A stretch of 64,000 nucleotides of DNA from Paraburkholderia domus (GCF_905220705.1 NZ_CAJNAT010000026.1:1-64000); one strand, 5' to 3'. Positions 36,776 through 46,389 are shown, counted from the first letter of the stretch. Notes: generated by a model not told the origin, from the letters alone. Numbers and translations: made by a program.

Positions 36776-37014
36776 GATGGCTTCCTCCAGGATCAATCAA
36801 TGAACGATCAGGTTCATCCTATCGGTGGGCGACGGCGGGCGCATTCCGACGCGCTCCGTTTTTCGTGTGAGAATCCGCTTACATTGGATTACTGCAGCGT
36901 TACGCCGCTTGCATCGGCTAGCCAGGCGCGGAAGTTGCGGCTCAAGGGGCAATACGCCCGCTCCATCGCCGACCCGGCGGAAGTTACATCGATGCCTTAC
37001 TTCAGGAGCCGAAA

Positions 37015-38475
37015 GTGCTGAACGTGTCGAACACGCCGGAACCCGGGACCGCAGCGCGACTGAGCGGCTGGATGCGCAATCGCAGTTGGGCGATCGCGAT
37101 GACAGTGGCGATCGTCATCACTGTCGGCGGGCTCGTGATTCTCGAAACCGCGCGCGAACGCATTGCCGCAGAATACGAAACGGCGCTTGAAGCGCGCGAC
37201 GTCACCGTGCAACTGAGCACGCTCGCAAGCCAGCTATCCCGCCTCAGCGCACACCAGAGCGATTTTCTTCTGACGAAGCTGAACGCGTCCGCTCAAGGCT
37301 TTTGCGCGACCGCCACGCGGATCCGGCAGAACGAACAGCAGTTGGGCAGGTTCTACCGCGGCGGCAAGGCGGACAGCGTCGAGCTCGCGAGTTTCACCCA
37401 GATCGTCGCGCTCATCGAAGCGCGCATCGGTGCGGGTGCTGCTGCATTGCAACGCGCGGCACCGCAGCCGCTCGATCTCTCCGCCTGCGGCAATGCGAGC
37501 GACGCCAATCCCGCCGACGCCACATTGGTCGACAACACCCTCTCGCTGCTGCGCGACAACGAGGAGCGCCGCGCGCAGCACGCCCTCGATGCAAGCCGCG
37601 CCGACCAGCGCATCTCCACGCTGTGCGCGGCCGGGCTGTCCGCGCTGAACATCGTTCTGTTCATCCTGCTGTTTCGCAATCTCGGCATCCAGATGGATCG
37701 GCAGGCTCGCGTGCAGCGTCGGTTGATCACGCAACAGGAAGAGCTCGACCAGCTCGTCAACGAGCGCACGCGTCAACTTGAAGCACTGGGCTGGCACTTG
37801 CAGGCCGTCAGCGAAAACGAAAAGACGCAGCTCGCGCGTGAACTGCACGACGAACTCGGCGCAATTCTGACCGCGAGCAAAATGGATGTGGCCTGGGCTA
37901 ACCGCAAACTGAAGGACAGCGACCCGGACGTCTCGGAGAAGCTCAGGCGCGCGCTCGCCAATCTCGACCAGGGCATTGCATTGAAGCGCCGCATCATCGA
38001 AGACATGCGGCCTACCGTGCTGGCGAACTTCGGGCTCGTCACCGCGCTGCGCACACTCGCCGACGAAGCCGCGCAGCGCAACAACTGGACGCTCGAATCG
38101 CACCTGCCCGCCGACGATATCCAGCTCGACGAGCAAACCGAGATCGCGCTTTTTCGCGTCGCGCAGGAGTCGCTGACGAACGCGGCCAAGTACGCGCGGG
38201 CCTCGAAGGTATCGATTGCCTTGCGGGTCGAGGACGGCCAGGTGGCCCTGCATATCGCGGACAACGGCGTCGGCATCATGCCGGCCGATCTGAAGCGCAC
38301 CCACACCCACGGGCTGCTCGGCATGCGCCAGCGGGTCGCCGCGCACGGCGGGCGCTTCGATATTCGACGCGGTGTGCCGAGCGGCACCGACATTCATGTG
38401 GTGATGCCAAGTGTCAGCACGGCAACGCCATCAGTCGATCTGTCGCCGTCCGCACCGTCGCGAACGTCCCTCTAG
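37015..38475 (+). CDS. Membrane sensor histidine kinase, NarL-partner (HisKA_3) type
   Basis: 486 residues from GTG 37015, preceded by AGGAGCC. A first membrane helix (about residues 25-45) and a second near 205-225 enclose a periplasmic helical sensor region. A coiled linker leads to the phospho-acceptor His278 in LARELHDELGAILT and the HATPase_c domain (N-box ESLTNAAKYA, G-boxes DNGVGI and GLLGMRQR). It is divergent from the DUF1328, ferritin and response-regulator genes, so it probably controls that stress group through the regulator at 34800. Confidence 0.93.
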   Translation: MLNVSNTPEPGTAARLSGWMRNRSWAIAMTVAIVITVGGLVILETARERIAAEYETALEARDVTVQLSTLASQLSRLSAHQSDFLLTKLNASAQGFCATATRIRQNEQQLGRFYRGGKADSVELASFTQIVALIEARIGAGAAALQRAAPQPLDLSACGNASDANPADATLVDNTLSLLRDNEERRAQHALDASRADQRISTLCAAGLSALNIVLFILLFRNLGIQMDRQARVQRRLITQQEELDQLVNERTRQLEALGWHLQAVSENEKTQLARELHDELGAILTASKMDVAWANRKLKDSDPDVSEKLRRALANLDQGIALKRRIIEDMRPTVLANFGLVTALRTLADEAAQRNNWTLESHLPADDIQLDEQTEIALFRVAQESLTNAAKYARASKVSIALRVEDGQVALHIADNGVGIMPADLKRTHTHGLLGMRQRVAAHGGRFDIRRGVPSGTDIHVVMPSVSTATPSVDLSPSAPSRTSL

Positions 38476-38709
38476 CCAAGCTTTGCGGTGTATCGCGGAG
38501 GCCGTGTAGGAGTGCGCCGACGTGAACACCGGAGCACGCCTACAAAAAAATCGCAGCGCAACTGACAGCACCGCCATCGCCCTTTTTTTAACATGCAATC
38601 AGACCGGATCGACTGGCGTGAACCCCGGTCGGACGACAGCTAGCCGGGCTAGCGCGTGCCGTAGAACACGGGCACGTCAACCGATGCATTCTCGACAGGG
38701 AGAACTTTC

Positions 38710-38844
38710 ATGAATCGATTGATCGCTTTGTTTCTCATTGCAGGGACGGCTGCGCTCGCGGGTTGCAACACGATGGCGGGGGCCGGGCAGGATATTTCGA
38801 AGGGCGGCAACGCCATCACGAATTCGGCCGAACAAGCCAAGTAA
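38710..38844 (+). CDS. Entericidin-like small lipoprotein
   Basis: 44 residues. A short basic start (MNRL), hydrophobic core and lipobox LAGC place the lipidated Cys at residue 19. The mature peptide CNTMAGAGQDISKGGNAI matches the entericidin EcnA/EcnB pattern. GACAGGGAG lies upstream. Entericidins are small envelope lipoproteins, often starvation or stress induced. It follows the kinase gene after 234 bp that contain no other gene. Confidence 0.88.
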   Translation: MNRLIALFLIAGTAALAGCNTMAGAGQDISKGGNAITNSAEQAK

Positions 38845-39043
38845 GTTAGCGACAACTCAACGACTGCCGGGCGCCTCGTGGCGCCTGGCGATGCAGATTT
38901 TCCACAGCCCGCCGCGGGAAACCGCCGCGGGTTCTCTTTATGTACAGTGCAACGAGTTGCGCGGATTAGAATTTTTCCTCGGAGAGTTGGCCCGTTGAGC
39001 GGTGTATTGTTCGTGCGCACCCAATACTTACACGGTCCCCTGC

Positions 39044-41143
39044 ATGTCCTACCCACATTTACTCGCTGAGCTCGACCTCGGCTTTACCCGTTTGCGCAAC
39101 CGCGTTGTGATGGGTTCGATGCACACCGGCATGGAGGACCGTTTCTGGAATTACCCGAAACTGGCCGAGTATTTTCGTGAGCGCGCGAAAGGCGGGGTCG
39201 GCCTGATCGTCACGGGCGGGATCTCGCCGAACCGGCAAGGCTGGCTGCTGCCCTTCGGCGGCACGCTGAACTCGGTGTTCGATCTGCGCAATCACCGCTT
39301 GCTGACCGAGGCCGTGCATGCCGAAGGCGGCAAGATCGCGTTGCAGATCCTGCATGCGGGCCGCTACGGGTACCAGCCATTCGTCGTGTCGGCGTCGGCG
39401 CTCAAATCGCCGATCTCGAAGTTCAAGCCACGCGCGCTCACCGAAGCCGGCATTGCGCGGACAGTGCGCGACTATGCGCGCTGCGCGCGCCTCGCCCAAC
39501 GCGCCGGCTACGACGGCATCGAGATCATGGGCAGCGAAGGCTATCTGCTCAACCAGTTCCTGTGCCCGCGCACGAACCGGCGCACCGACCGCTACGGCGG
39601 CAGTATCGAAAACCGCATGCGGCTCGCGCGCGAGATTGTCGAGCGCGTGCGCGCAGCGTGCGGCGAACGCTTTATCGTGGTGTACCGGCTCTCGCTGATC
39701 GATCTGGTCGAAGGCGGCAACACCTGGGAAGAAACAGTGCAGGTGGCTCAGGCGCTTGAAGCCGCTGGCGTCACGATGTTCAACACGGGAATCGGCTGGC
39801 ATGAAGCGCGCGTGCCGACTATCGTGACTTCCGTGCCACGTGCTGCTTTCGCAGCACTGAGCGCGCGGCTGAAGGCTGCGGTCAAGGTGCCGGTGATCGT
39901 GTCGAACCGCATCAATACACCCGAGGTCGCCGAAGAACTGCTCGCTCAGGGGGCGGGTGACCTGGTTTCGATGGCGAGGCCGCTCCTCGCCGACCCCGAG
40001 TTCGTGCGGAAGACCGCCGAAGGACGCGCGCACGAAATCAACACCTGTATCGCCTGCAATCAGGCCTGCCTCGATCACACGTTCAAGAACCAGCGTGCGA
40101 CTTGCCTCGTCAATCCGCGTGCGGGACGCGAGACCGAACTGATCTATCGGCCGGTCGCAGGCGCACAGGCAGCGCGTTCGGTTGCAGTGGTCGGCGCGGG
40201 TCCGGCGGGACTTTCCGCGGCGACGGTTGCGGCATCGCGCGGGCATCGCGTGACGTTATTCGATGCGAGCGCAACGATCGGCGGTCAGTTCAATCTGGCG
40301 ATGCGCGTGCCAGGCAAGGAAGAGTTCAGCGAAACCATCCGCTATTTTCAGAGCCAGTTGCAACGGCATGACGTCGACGTGCGGTTGGATACGCGCGTCG
40401 ATCCGGCGCTGCTCGCCGCAGGCGGTTACGACGATGTGATCATCGCCACCGGCATCGTGCCGCGGAACCCGGCGATTGCCGGCATCGACGGGGCTAATGT
40501 GCTGTCTTACGTAGACGTGTTGCGGGGTGCGCCGGTCGGACGCCGCGTCGCGATGATCGGTGCGGGCGGGATCGGCTTCGATGTCAGTGAATTTTTGCTG
40601 CATCGTTCTGGCCATCCTCTGCCGATGCCGCGCGATGCGTGGCTCGACGAATGGGGTGTCGATCTCGCGGTGCGGGAACGCGGCGGTTTGAAACCGCCGG
40701 CACCGGTGCAGCCTATCCGCGAGATCTGGTTGCTGCAGCGCAAGCCAGGCAAACTCGGCATGGGGCTCGGCAAGACCTCAGGCTGGGTGCATCGCGCGAC
40801 GCTGGCGAGAAACGGCGTGAAAATGCTTGGCGGCGTGTCGTATCTGGCGATCAGCGAGCGCGGTTTGAAGATTGCCCATGAAGGTGTCGAAGAATGGCTC
40901 GACGTGGACACGATCGTCGTGTGCGCGGGGCAGGAATCGTTGCGCGACCTGGTTCCAGAGACGGCGGCACGGGCGGCGGATAGGGCAAACGGTGCGAATG
41001 GGGCCGGCAGCGCGAACAGCGTGAAAAAACCCGATGGTGTGAATGGCCCGCGTTATCACGTGATCGGCGGCGCAAAGGTGGCGACCGAGCTGGACGCGAA
41101 ACGTGCGATTCGCGAAGGCGCGGAAGTGGCGGCGGCGCTCTGA
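39044..41143 (+). CDS. FadH-like NADH:flavin oxidoreductase (2,4-dienoyl-CoA reductase family)
   Basis: 699 residues from ATG 39044. The N-terminal half is an old-yellow-enzyme TIM barrel (MGSMHTGMED, LHAGRYGYQP, GSEGYLLNQFLCPRTNRRTDRYGGS). The Cys cluster CIACNQACLDHTFKNQRATC binds a 4Fe-4S centre. The C-terminal half has two dinucleotide-binding folds (VVGAGPAGLSAA, MIGAGGIGFDVSE). This is the FadH layout, which reduces 2,4-dienoyl-CoA in beta-oxidation of unsaturated fatty acids. A related role on another enoate is possible. An Asn/Gly/Ala-rich insert lies near the C-terminus. Confidence 0.9.
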   Translation: MSYPHLLAELDLGFTRLRNRVVMGSMHTGMEDRFWNYPKLAEYFRERAKGGVGLIVTGGISPNRQGWLLPFGGTLNSVFDLRNHRLLTEAVHAEGGKIALQILHAGRYGYQPFVVSASALKSPISKFKPRALTEAGIARTVRDYARCARLAQRAGYDGIEIMGSEGYLLNQFLCPRTNRRTDRYGGSIENRMRLAREIVERVRAACGERFIVVYRLSLIDLVEGGNTWEETVQVAQALEAAGVTMFNTGIGWHEARVPTIVTSVPRAAFAALSARLKAAVKVPVIVSNRINTPEVAEELLAQGAGDLVSMARPLLADPEFVRKTAEGRAHEINTCIACNQACLDHTFKNQRATCLVNPRAGRETELIYRPVAGAQAARSVAVVGAGPAGLSAATVAASRGHRVTLFDASATIGGQFNLAMRVPGKEEFSETIRYFQSQLQRHDVDVRLDTRVDPALLAAGGYDDVIIATGIVPRNPAIAGIDGANVLSYVDVLRGAPVGRRVAMIGAGGIGFDVSEFLLHRSGHPLPMPRDAWLDEWGVDLAVRERGGLKPPAPVQPIREIWLLQRKPGKLGMGLGKTSGWVHRATLARNGVKMLGGVSYLAISERGLKIAHEGVEEWLDVDTIVVCAGQESLRDLVPETAARAADRANGANGAGSANSVKKPDGVNGPRYHVIGGAKVATELDAKRAIREGAEVAAAL

Positions 41144-41164
41144 CTCAGCGAACAGCCGCCCTCC

Positions 41165-42082
41165 TCAGGCGAGGCCCTTCTTCCGGTAATCGAACCAGAA
41201 AGACAGGCCCACGCTCGCCAGAATCACGATCGTCGCGATCACCGTCGAATGCGTGACCGGCTCGCCGAGCAACAACGCACCGAGCGCCACCGCGACTACC
41301 GGATTCACATACATGCAGCTGCTGGCGATGATCGGACTCGTATGCCGGATCAGAAAGCCGTACGCGACATAGGCGGTCATCGTCCCGATCAGCATCAGGT
41401 AGACGAAGGCCAGCAGCGGCAGAAAATGCACCTCCATCATCCGCTCGCCGGATACCCAGGCAACCATCGTCGACATCGCGCCGCCGAGACCGATCTGCAA
41501 CGACGTCGACAAAAACAGGTCCGACGGCAACTTCAACCGTCCGGCCAGATGCGCGCCGCCTGCCCAGAAAAGCGCACCGCACAGGATCGCGAGGCTGCCG
41601 CCCGCGGATCCCGGCGCGCTGTCGCCGTGACTCAGAATCGCGATGCCGACCAGCCCGAGGCCGACCGCGAACCACTCGCCTCTGCCGATCTTGCGCCCCG
41701 CCACCGCCGCGATCACCGTCGCGAACAGCGGCACGGTCGCGACCATCACGGCCGCAGTGCCGGTGCCGACGGTGCGCATGCCGTAGGCCAGCATGCCGCT
41801 CGACAAGCCGACCAGCATCGTGCCGACCAGGCCGGCATTGCGGATTTCACCCGCGCTCGGCCAGACCGGATTGCGGCGCGCCGCGAAGATAAAAAGCCCT
41901 ACCCCGGCAAACAGATTGCGCAGACCCGAGAGCAGCAAGGGCGGAAACGAACCGAGTGCGACGTGCACGGCGAGATAGGTCGAGCCCCACACGAGATAGA
42001 CGACGGCGAGCGCGAGCGCGATCTGTCCATTGCGGGACTGCGGCAAACGGAGCGGAAAACGGCTGGGGAGTTGCGGCGCCAT
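41165..42082 (-). CDS. EamA/DMT-family transporter (YedA/RhaT-like)
   Basis: 305 residues from ATG 42082; the open frame runs further upstream without coding character. It has ten predicted membrane segments in two EamA halves, with the family start ALAVVYLVWGSTYLAVHVA and SPIIASSCMYVNPVVAVALG in the second half. It is probably an exporter of amino acids or metabolites. It converges on the FadH-like gene with a gap of only 21 bp. Confidence 0.88.
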   Translation of the reverse strand: MAPQLPSRFPLRLPQSRNGQIALALAVVYLVWGSTYLAVHVALGSFPPLLLSGLRNLFAGVGLFIFAARRNPVWPSAGEIRNAGLVGTMLVGLSSGMLAYGMRTVGTGTAAVMVATVPLFATVIAAVAGRKIGRGEWFAVGLGLVGIAILSHGDSAPGSAGGSLAILCGALFWAGGAHLAGRLKLPSDLFLSTSLQIGLGGAMSTMVAWVSGERMMEVHFLPLLAFVYLMLIGTMTAYVAYGFLIRHTSPIIASSCMYVNPVVAVALGALLLGEPVTHSTVIATIVILASVGLSFWFDYRKKGLA

Positions 42083-42359
42083 ACGTTCAACCCGCCCATG
42101 CCGCTCGAGGTGCTGCGCCCCCGCTAAAAACCCTGTGTCGGGATGGCGGACACCGCATCGGCGATGCGGTCTGACGGGCGAGGCTGGCGGACATGTCGGT
42201 GGAACGGAAGGACAATAGATGGCCAATGGGGCCACAACGCCGCGGCGGTCGACAGAAATCGCTGCGCGGCTGACACACGCCAAATGTTCGGCGCGCATCG
42301 CATTATGCAGTAAGCACCCACCGCACCGGCTGAAAGAATCGTAACTTTTTTGCGTACTC
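42083..42359. other. Intergenic region upstream of the EamA gene
   Basis: About 280 bases between the start of the EamA gene and the MXKDX terminator. No gene is supported; the open frames here are only extensions of neighbours. It should hold the EamA promoter. Confidence 0.5.
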
Positions 42360-42362
42360 GCA

Positions 42363-42395
42363 ACAAAAAAACCGGGGACGTCTCCCCGGCTTTTG
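42363..42395 (-). terminator. Terminator of the MXKDX/molybdopterin operon
   Basis: CCGGGGA / TCCCCGG (42372-42389) with a 4-base loop is flanked by an A-run on the left and CTTTT on the right. Read on the minus strand it is stem plus U-run, 60 bp after the MXKDX stop; it could also work on the plus strand. Confidence 0.85.
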
Positions 42396-42449
42396 GACTT
42401 ACCCGTGACACCGGCGCTGAAACTATGCAACCGGCATCGCCGGCGACGC

Positions 42450-42683
42450 TCAGTTGGCCATCGCGCCCGACGCTTCGTGCTTCATGCCCGTCGCGTCGCT
42501 GCCCTTTTTCATGGTGTCCTTCTTCATCGTGTCCTTCTTCATGCTGTCCTTCGACATGGTGTCTTTGGACATCGTGTCCTTGGACATTGCATCGTTGGAC
42601 ATTGCGCCGCTTGCCTGCGCGAACGCGGCGCCGCCGCTGGTCAGGAGGGCGACGGCCAGTGCTGCGATTGCGAATTTTTTCAT
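42450..42683 (-). CDS. Pentapeptide MXKDX-repeat exported protein
   Basis: 77 residues: a signal peptide ending AFA-QA (about residue 22), then eight to nine tandem pentapeptides of the pattern M(S/K)(K/N)D(T/A/S). This matches the family named for the MXKDX repeat in Burkholderia and relatives. The function is unknown; the regular Met and Asp spacing suggests metal (copper or other) binding or methionine oxidation sensing. It lies downstream of a methionine-sulfoxide-reductase-like molybdoenzyme, which makes the Met-rich repeat notable. AACGGAGTC precedes the start. Confidence 0.9.
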   Translation of the reverse strand: MKKFAIAALAVALLTSGGAAFAQASGAMSNDAMSKDTMSKDTMSKDSMKKDTMKKDTMKKGSDATGMKHEASGAMAN

Positions 42684-42803
42684 GGATGACTCCGTTTCGT
42701 TATGGATGAATCTGAACCGGCTTCCAGAGGGTGCCGGGGTGTTTCCGAAGCTTCTGCCGCCCGGGGTCGCGCGTCCGTCTTTGCACGCGCCGACCCGCGC
42801 GCG

Positions 42804-43607
42804 TCAAGAGCCTCCGAACCAGTTGTAGCCCTGGTCGACCCAATAGCCGCCGGGAAACGTGTTGGTGACGAACATTTCGACGATGTGCTTCGGATTCTTG
42901 TAGCCGAGCTTGGTCGGCATGCGCAGCTTCATCGGGAAGCCGTATTTCGCGGGCAAACGTTCGCCGTCGTATTCGAAGGTCAGGAGCGTTTGCGGATGCA
43001 GCGCGGTCGGCATGTCGATGCTTTCGTAGTAGTCGTCGGCGCATTTGAAGCCGACGTACTTCGCGCTCGTGTCCGCGCCGATGCGCCGCAGGAAATCGGC
43101 AAACGGCGTGCCGCCCCAGCGGCCGATCGCGCTCCAGCCTTCCACGCAGATATGCCGCGTGATCTGCTCGGCGTGTGGCAGCGCGTACAACTCGGGCAAG
43201 GTCCAGACCCGCTGACCGGTCACCAGGCCGCTGATCTTCAGCTTGTAGTCGCTAGCATCGACATCGGGGACGTCTTCGATACCGTAGAACGCATTGAACG
43301 GGAATGGCCGCGTGATCTGCGCTTCGGTGTAGGTCGGCGCGAGTTGCTTCGGATCGAACAGTGCGGCTTGCGCGCGGTCGTTCAGGCGCGACACGGCCGT
43401 CAGGAACGCGTTGACCGATTTGTCGTCGGTCAGCGAGCAGCCGGTCAGCATCGACAGGCCGCCGAGCGTCAGTAGCCGCTTGCCGAACAGGCGCCGCGAG
43501 GGCATCGCGAGTTCGCGCCGGGCGTCGATCAGGATCGATTCGCGGTCGAGTTTATTGCCAGGCATAGGGGCGAGCTTTCGATCGGATTGAGTGTCGGGCT
43601 TGGTCAT
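42804..43607 (-). CDS. Molybdopterin-dependent oxidoreductase, MsrP/sulfite-oxidase-like, Tat lipoprotein
   Basis: A 267-residue protein with a long N-region, a twin-arginine segment (SRRLFGKRLL) and lipobox LTGC, so it is probably exported folded and lipid-anchored. The oxidoreductase molybdopterin domain carries the presumed Mo-ligating Cys in HICVEGWSAIGRWGG and FKCADDYYES. It lies next to a cytochrome b561 gene, as MsrP (YedY) lies next to MsrQ. Substrates could be oxidised methionine residues or another S/N-oxide; I would not name it msrP without alignment. Confidence 0.85.
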   Translation of the reverse strand: MTKPDTQSDRKLAPMPGNKLDRESILIDARRELAMPSRRLFGKRLLTLGGLSMLTGCSLTDDKSVNAFLTAVSRLNDRAQAALFDPKQLAPTYTEAQITRPFPFNAFYGIEDVPDVDASDYKLKISGLVTGQRVWTLPELYALPHAEQITRHICVEGWSAIGRWGGTPFADFLRRIGADTSAKYVGFKCADDYYESIDMPTALHPQTLLTFEYDGERLPAKYGFPMKLRMPTKLGYKNPKHIVEMFVTNTFPGGYWVDQGYNWFGGS

Positions 43608-43657
43608 GATTCGATATCCTTAAGCTTTGCGTATCCGTGTGTCCGGGCATCCGCGGC

Positions 43658-44296
43658 TTAGCGTCCACGCAGCATCGCCAGCAGCGAGCGCGGCACGAGC
43701 GCCACCATCGCCAGATGCACGGCGATGAACGCAGCCATCAGCGACATGGCACAGAAGTGAACGATGCGCGCGTTGTCGTAGCCGCCCATCAGCTCGCGCA
43801 GCAGCGGAAACTGCACCGATTTCCAGATCGCGAGGCCCGAGAGCACCAGCACAATCAGATCGCAGACGACGAACAGATAAGCACATTTCTGCACCGCGTT
43901 ATAGACGCGCAGATCGGCGTGCGAGAGCTTGCCGGTCAGTGCGGCGATGAAATCGTGCAGCACGGCGCGCGGCGAGACCGGCAGGAACTTGCGTATGAAG
44001 CGCCCGCTGACCAGGTTCAGCGCGAGATACAGCAGACCGTTGAAGACCAGCAGCCACATCGCCGCGAAGTGCCATTGCAGCGCGCCGCCGAGCCAGCCTC
44101 CGAGCGTGATTGCCGTGGGAAACGTAAAACCTTTGAAGACCGGCGACGCGTCATAGATGCGCCAGCCGGACAGCATCATCAGGATGGCCGCGAGTGCGTT
44201 GAGCCAGTGCGTGACGCGCACCCACACCGGATGAATCGTGCCGCTCTTCGGTGTGGCGGGTGGAGCGGTTTCGCTGAGAGCGTGAGGCGTTGCCAT
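43658..44296 (-). CDS. Cytochrome b561-type membrane subunit
   Basis: A 212-residue protein with four to five membrane helices. Histidines in VRVTHWLNALA, ALQWHFAAMW, VHFCAMSL and AAFIAVHLAMVAL are the expected haem ligands. It probably passes quinol electrons to the molybdopterin lipoprotein encoded 50 bp downstream. Confidence 0.88.
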   Translation of the reverse strand: MATPHALSETAPPATPKSGTIHPVWVRVTHWLNALAAILMMLSGWRIYDASPVFKGFTFPTAITLGGWLGGALQWHFAAMWLLVFNGLLYLALNLVSGRFIRKFLPVSPRAVLHDFIAALTGKLSHADLRVYNAVQKCAYLFVVCDLIVLVLSGLAIWKSVQFPLLRELMGGYDNARIVHFCAMSLMAAFIAVHLAMVALVPRSLLAMLRGR

Positions 44297-44341
44297 GAGA
44301 ATCTCCGGTGAAATGAGGCGTGCCGCGAGGTCGTCGCGCGA

Positions 44342-45172
44342 TCAATTGCAGGCGGCCAGTTCGGCCACTTGCAACACGTCGCCGGTTGCGGCGTTTTCGA
44401 CGAAAGCGACGACGCCGAAGTTGTCAGCCGGGGCGTTGGCATCGGCATCGTCGATGCGGATATCGCGGCGGATCTGCGCGTTGCCGGCAACCAGCGGCAC
44501 GGGGCCGATCCATTGCCGCACGACGCGTTCGTGATGCAGCGTTGCGCCGCTGTTTTCCCCGGCCCCGACCTGCGAGTTCAACGCATTCTGATAGACCGCG
44601 ATGTAGGCATTCAGTTGTCCAGATGTGTCTGCTGCCTTGCTGGTGAATTGAGCATCGACATTGAAGGCGCCCTTTGCCTGCGGTTTCAATTCAAGCGCCA
44701 CGTTCGCCAGCGCCGGTTCGGCAACGACCTTGCCGATGCGGCTCTGGAAACTGTCGCGTTGCGACCAGCTGCGCAATTCGCGGCCTGACACGAAGATCTC
44801 GGGCGTGTAGATGGTGTGGCCGCCGGCGAGATCAGTGAGCGTTTGCTGACGTTCGGTAAAGCGATGCTGCGAAAAACGGTCGGTCCAGCCAAGGCTGTTC
44901 CAGTAGTCCACGTGCAGGGCCAAAGGCACGATGCTTTGCGTTGCGCCGCTGTTTTTCCACTGGCTCAACCAGTTGTCGGCTGGCGGGCAACTGCTGCAGC
45001 CTTCGCTGCTGTAGAGCTCCACAAGCGCTACGCGGTGGGCTGGGCTGTGCGACGCGCATACCGCACCGGCGGCGGTTGCGAGGCCGCTGGCTGAGAGCGT
45101 TGTCAGCGCTACGGCCAGCGCGATTGCGCGGGTGACATATCGATTGGCTCGACGGGTTCGTGCGGTTTGCAT
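44342..45172 (-). CDS. DUF1223 exported thioredoxin-like protein
   Basis: 276 residues from ATG 45172, chosen for GGAG 6 bases upstream. A signal peptide ends near residue 36 (ATAAGA). Right after it comes VELYSSEGCSSCPPADNWL, the CxxC motif that defines the family and resembles a thioredoxin active site. The partner is unknown, but co-location with the molybdoenzyme and cytochrome genes points to periplasmic redox work. Confidence 0.87.
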   Translation of the reverse strand: MQTARTRRANRYVTRAIALAVALTTLSASGLATAAGAVCASHSPAHRVALVELYSSEGCSSCPPADNWLSQWKNSGATQSIVPLALHVDYWNSLGWTDRFSQHRFTERQQTLTDLAGGHTIYTPEIFVSGRELRSWSQRDSFQSRIGKVVAEPALANVALELKPQAKGAFNVDAQFTSKAADTSGQLNAYIAVYQNALNSQVGAGENSGATLHHERVVRQWIGPVPLVAGNAQIRRDIRIDDADANAPADNFGVVAFVENAATGDVLQVAELAACN

Positions 45173-45718
45173 GGCGTGCTCCATCAGGATCTGCACGTTT
45201 GTCGAACCACGAGACCGGTTATGACAGCCGGTTCTGATTTTTATTTTTGTTTGGGTTGTTCACCTGCGGGTGCGACCGTTCCATGAAGTCTATGCCTGCG
45301 GGGCGCGGTGTGTCTGTACGCTTGCGGGCGGGCACACCGCAACGCGTGTACACCGCACCTCCCAGCAGCGATTAAAGAGACGCCCGGGCCGTGCTAACAT
45401 TCACCTTTCGATTGCGCCGATCAAGCTTTCTTTCCGGCGCTCACCCCAACACTTTTCGCTATCCGCCGGCTATCCCGATGCGCTTACCGTTTTCCCGTGC
45501 CCTCACCCGCTTGCGCCCCCGCCGCGCAACCGGTTGCGCGCGCGCGGACATCGCGACGCCGCACGCCGGCCAGCCGTCCCGAACGCTCCCGCTTCCCGCC
45601 GCCCGGCGCCCGATCTAACGCAAGCTCCCCTCCATCGCCGGGGCCGCGTCGTCGGGCTCCGGGCTGATCTCATCCGCACGCAGTCCCCTTATATGCAGAT
45701 CGAAATGGAGAACCCGTC
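45173..45718. other. Divergent intergenic region DUF1223 / rnk
   Basis: About 545 bases that contain only weak plus-strand open frames with Arg/Pro/His-rich translations, judged non-coding. It should contain the redox-operon promoter and the rnk promoter. An imperfect stem at ACCGGTTATGACAGCCGGT (45218-45236) is visible; no named site was recognised. Confidence 0.45.
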
Positions 45719-46129
45719 ATGAAAAAGACGAAACCCTGTTACCTCACCGAACTCGACGTCGCACGTCTCGAAAAGCACGCAGCCGCGCCCGGCGCCGACG
45801 CCAAATTGCAAGACATGCTCGACGACGTCCTCGAGCGCGCCGTGATCGTCGAATCGCGCGACATCCCCGCGAACATCGTCACGATGAATTCGCAAGCCAC
45901 CCTGATCGACGAAACCAGCGGCGAGCAAATGACCTGGACGGTTGTCTATCCGCCCAATGCGGACTTCGCGCTGGGCCGCCTGAACGTGTTTTCGCCGGTC
46001 GGTCTTGCGCTGCTCGGCGCCAAGCGCGGCGAACGCATCCGCTTCACGCCGCCGAGCGGCACGGAGAAAGTGCTGAAGCTCGAAAAAATCCTGTTCCAGC
46101 CCGAAGCAGCGGACGATTTCACGCTGTAA
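45719..46129 (+). CDS. rnk: Rnk, nucleoside diphosphate kinase regulator
   Basis: A 136-residue protein: an N-terminal coiled region (residues 10-45) and a C-terminal GreA/GreB-like domain (MTWTVVYPPNAD, LNVFSPVGLALLGAKRGE). Rnk binds RNA polymerase near the secondary channel and affects NDP kinase levels in other bacteria. GGAGAACCC precedes the start. It is a single gene, followed by the thiC leader. Confidence 0.92.
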   Translation: MKKTKPCYLTELDVARLEKHAAAPGADAKLQDMLDDVLERAVIVESRDIPANIVTMNSQATLIDETSGEQMTWTVVYPPNADFALGRLNVFSPVGLALLGAKRGERIRFTPPSGTEKVLKLEKILFQPEAADDFTL

Positions 46130-46286
46130 GCAAATCGCATTCGCGACGCAGAACTGCTGCGCTGCAGCATCCCCGGCAGCCCTATCACAATAAGAATAGC
46201 GCGTGGCTGACCGGCGTTATTTCAGACATTTGACTTTTTCAAGACGGGTTGCCAAGCAATGCCCGGGCGGTGTATCGTGTGCGCTG

Positions 46287-46389
46287 CTAACGCGGGGGTC
46301 CTGCGTCGCACGGAGGTTGGAGGTCCGTGTTGCGTGGGTGAGAAATACCCTTTGAACCTGATCTGGATAATGCCAGCGCAGGGAAGCGT
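46287..46389 (+). ncRNA. TPP riboswitch (THI element)
   Basis: The aptamer starts with GCGGGGGTCCTGCG, has a variable stem, then GGGTGAGAAATACCC, TTGAACCTGATCTGGATAA and TGCCAGCGCAGGGAAG. The last two are the almost invariant parts of the thi box. It stands upstream of thiC, its commonest target, and should lower thiC expression when thiamine pyrophosphate is abundant. Confidence 0.97.

Noticed and set aside
45270..45722. 150-codon frame upstream of rnk
   Set aside because: Arg/Pro/His composition, no family and no ribosome site; it overlaps the rnk start, which has its own GGAGA.
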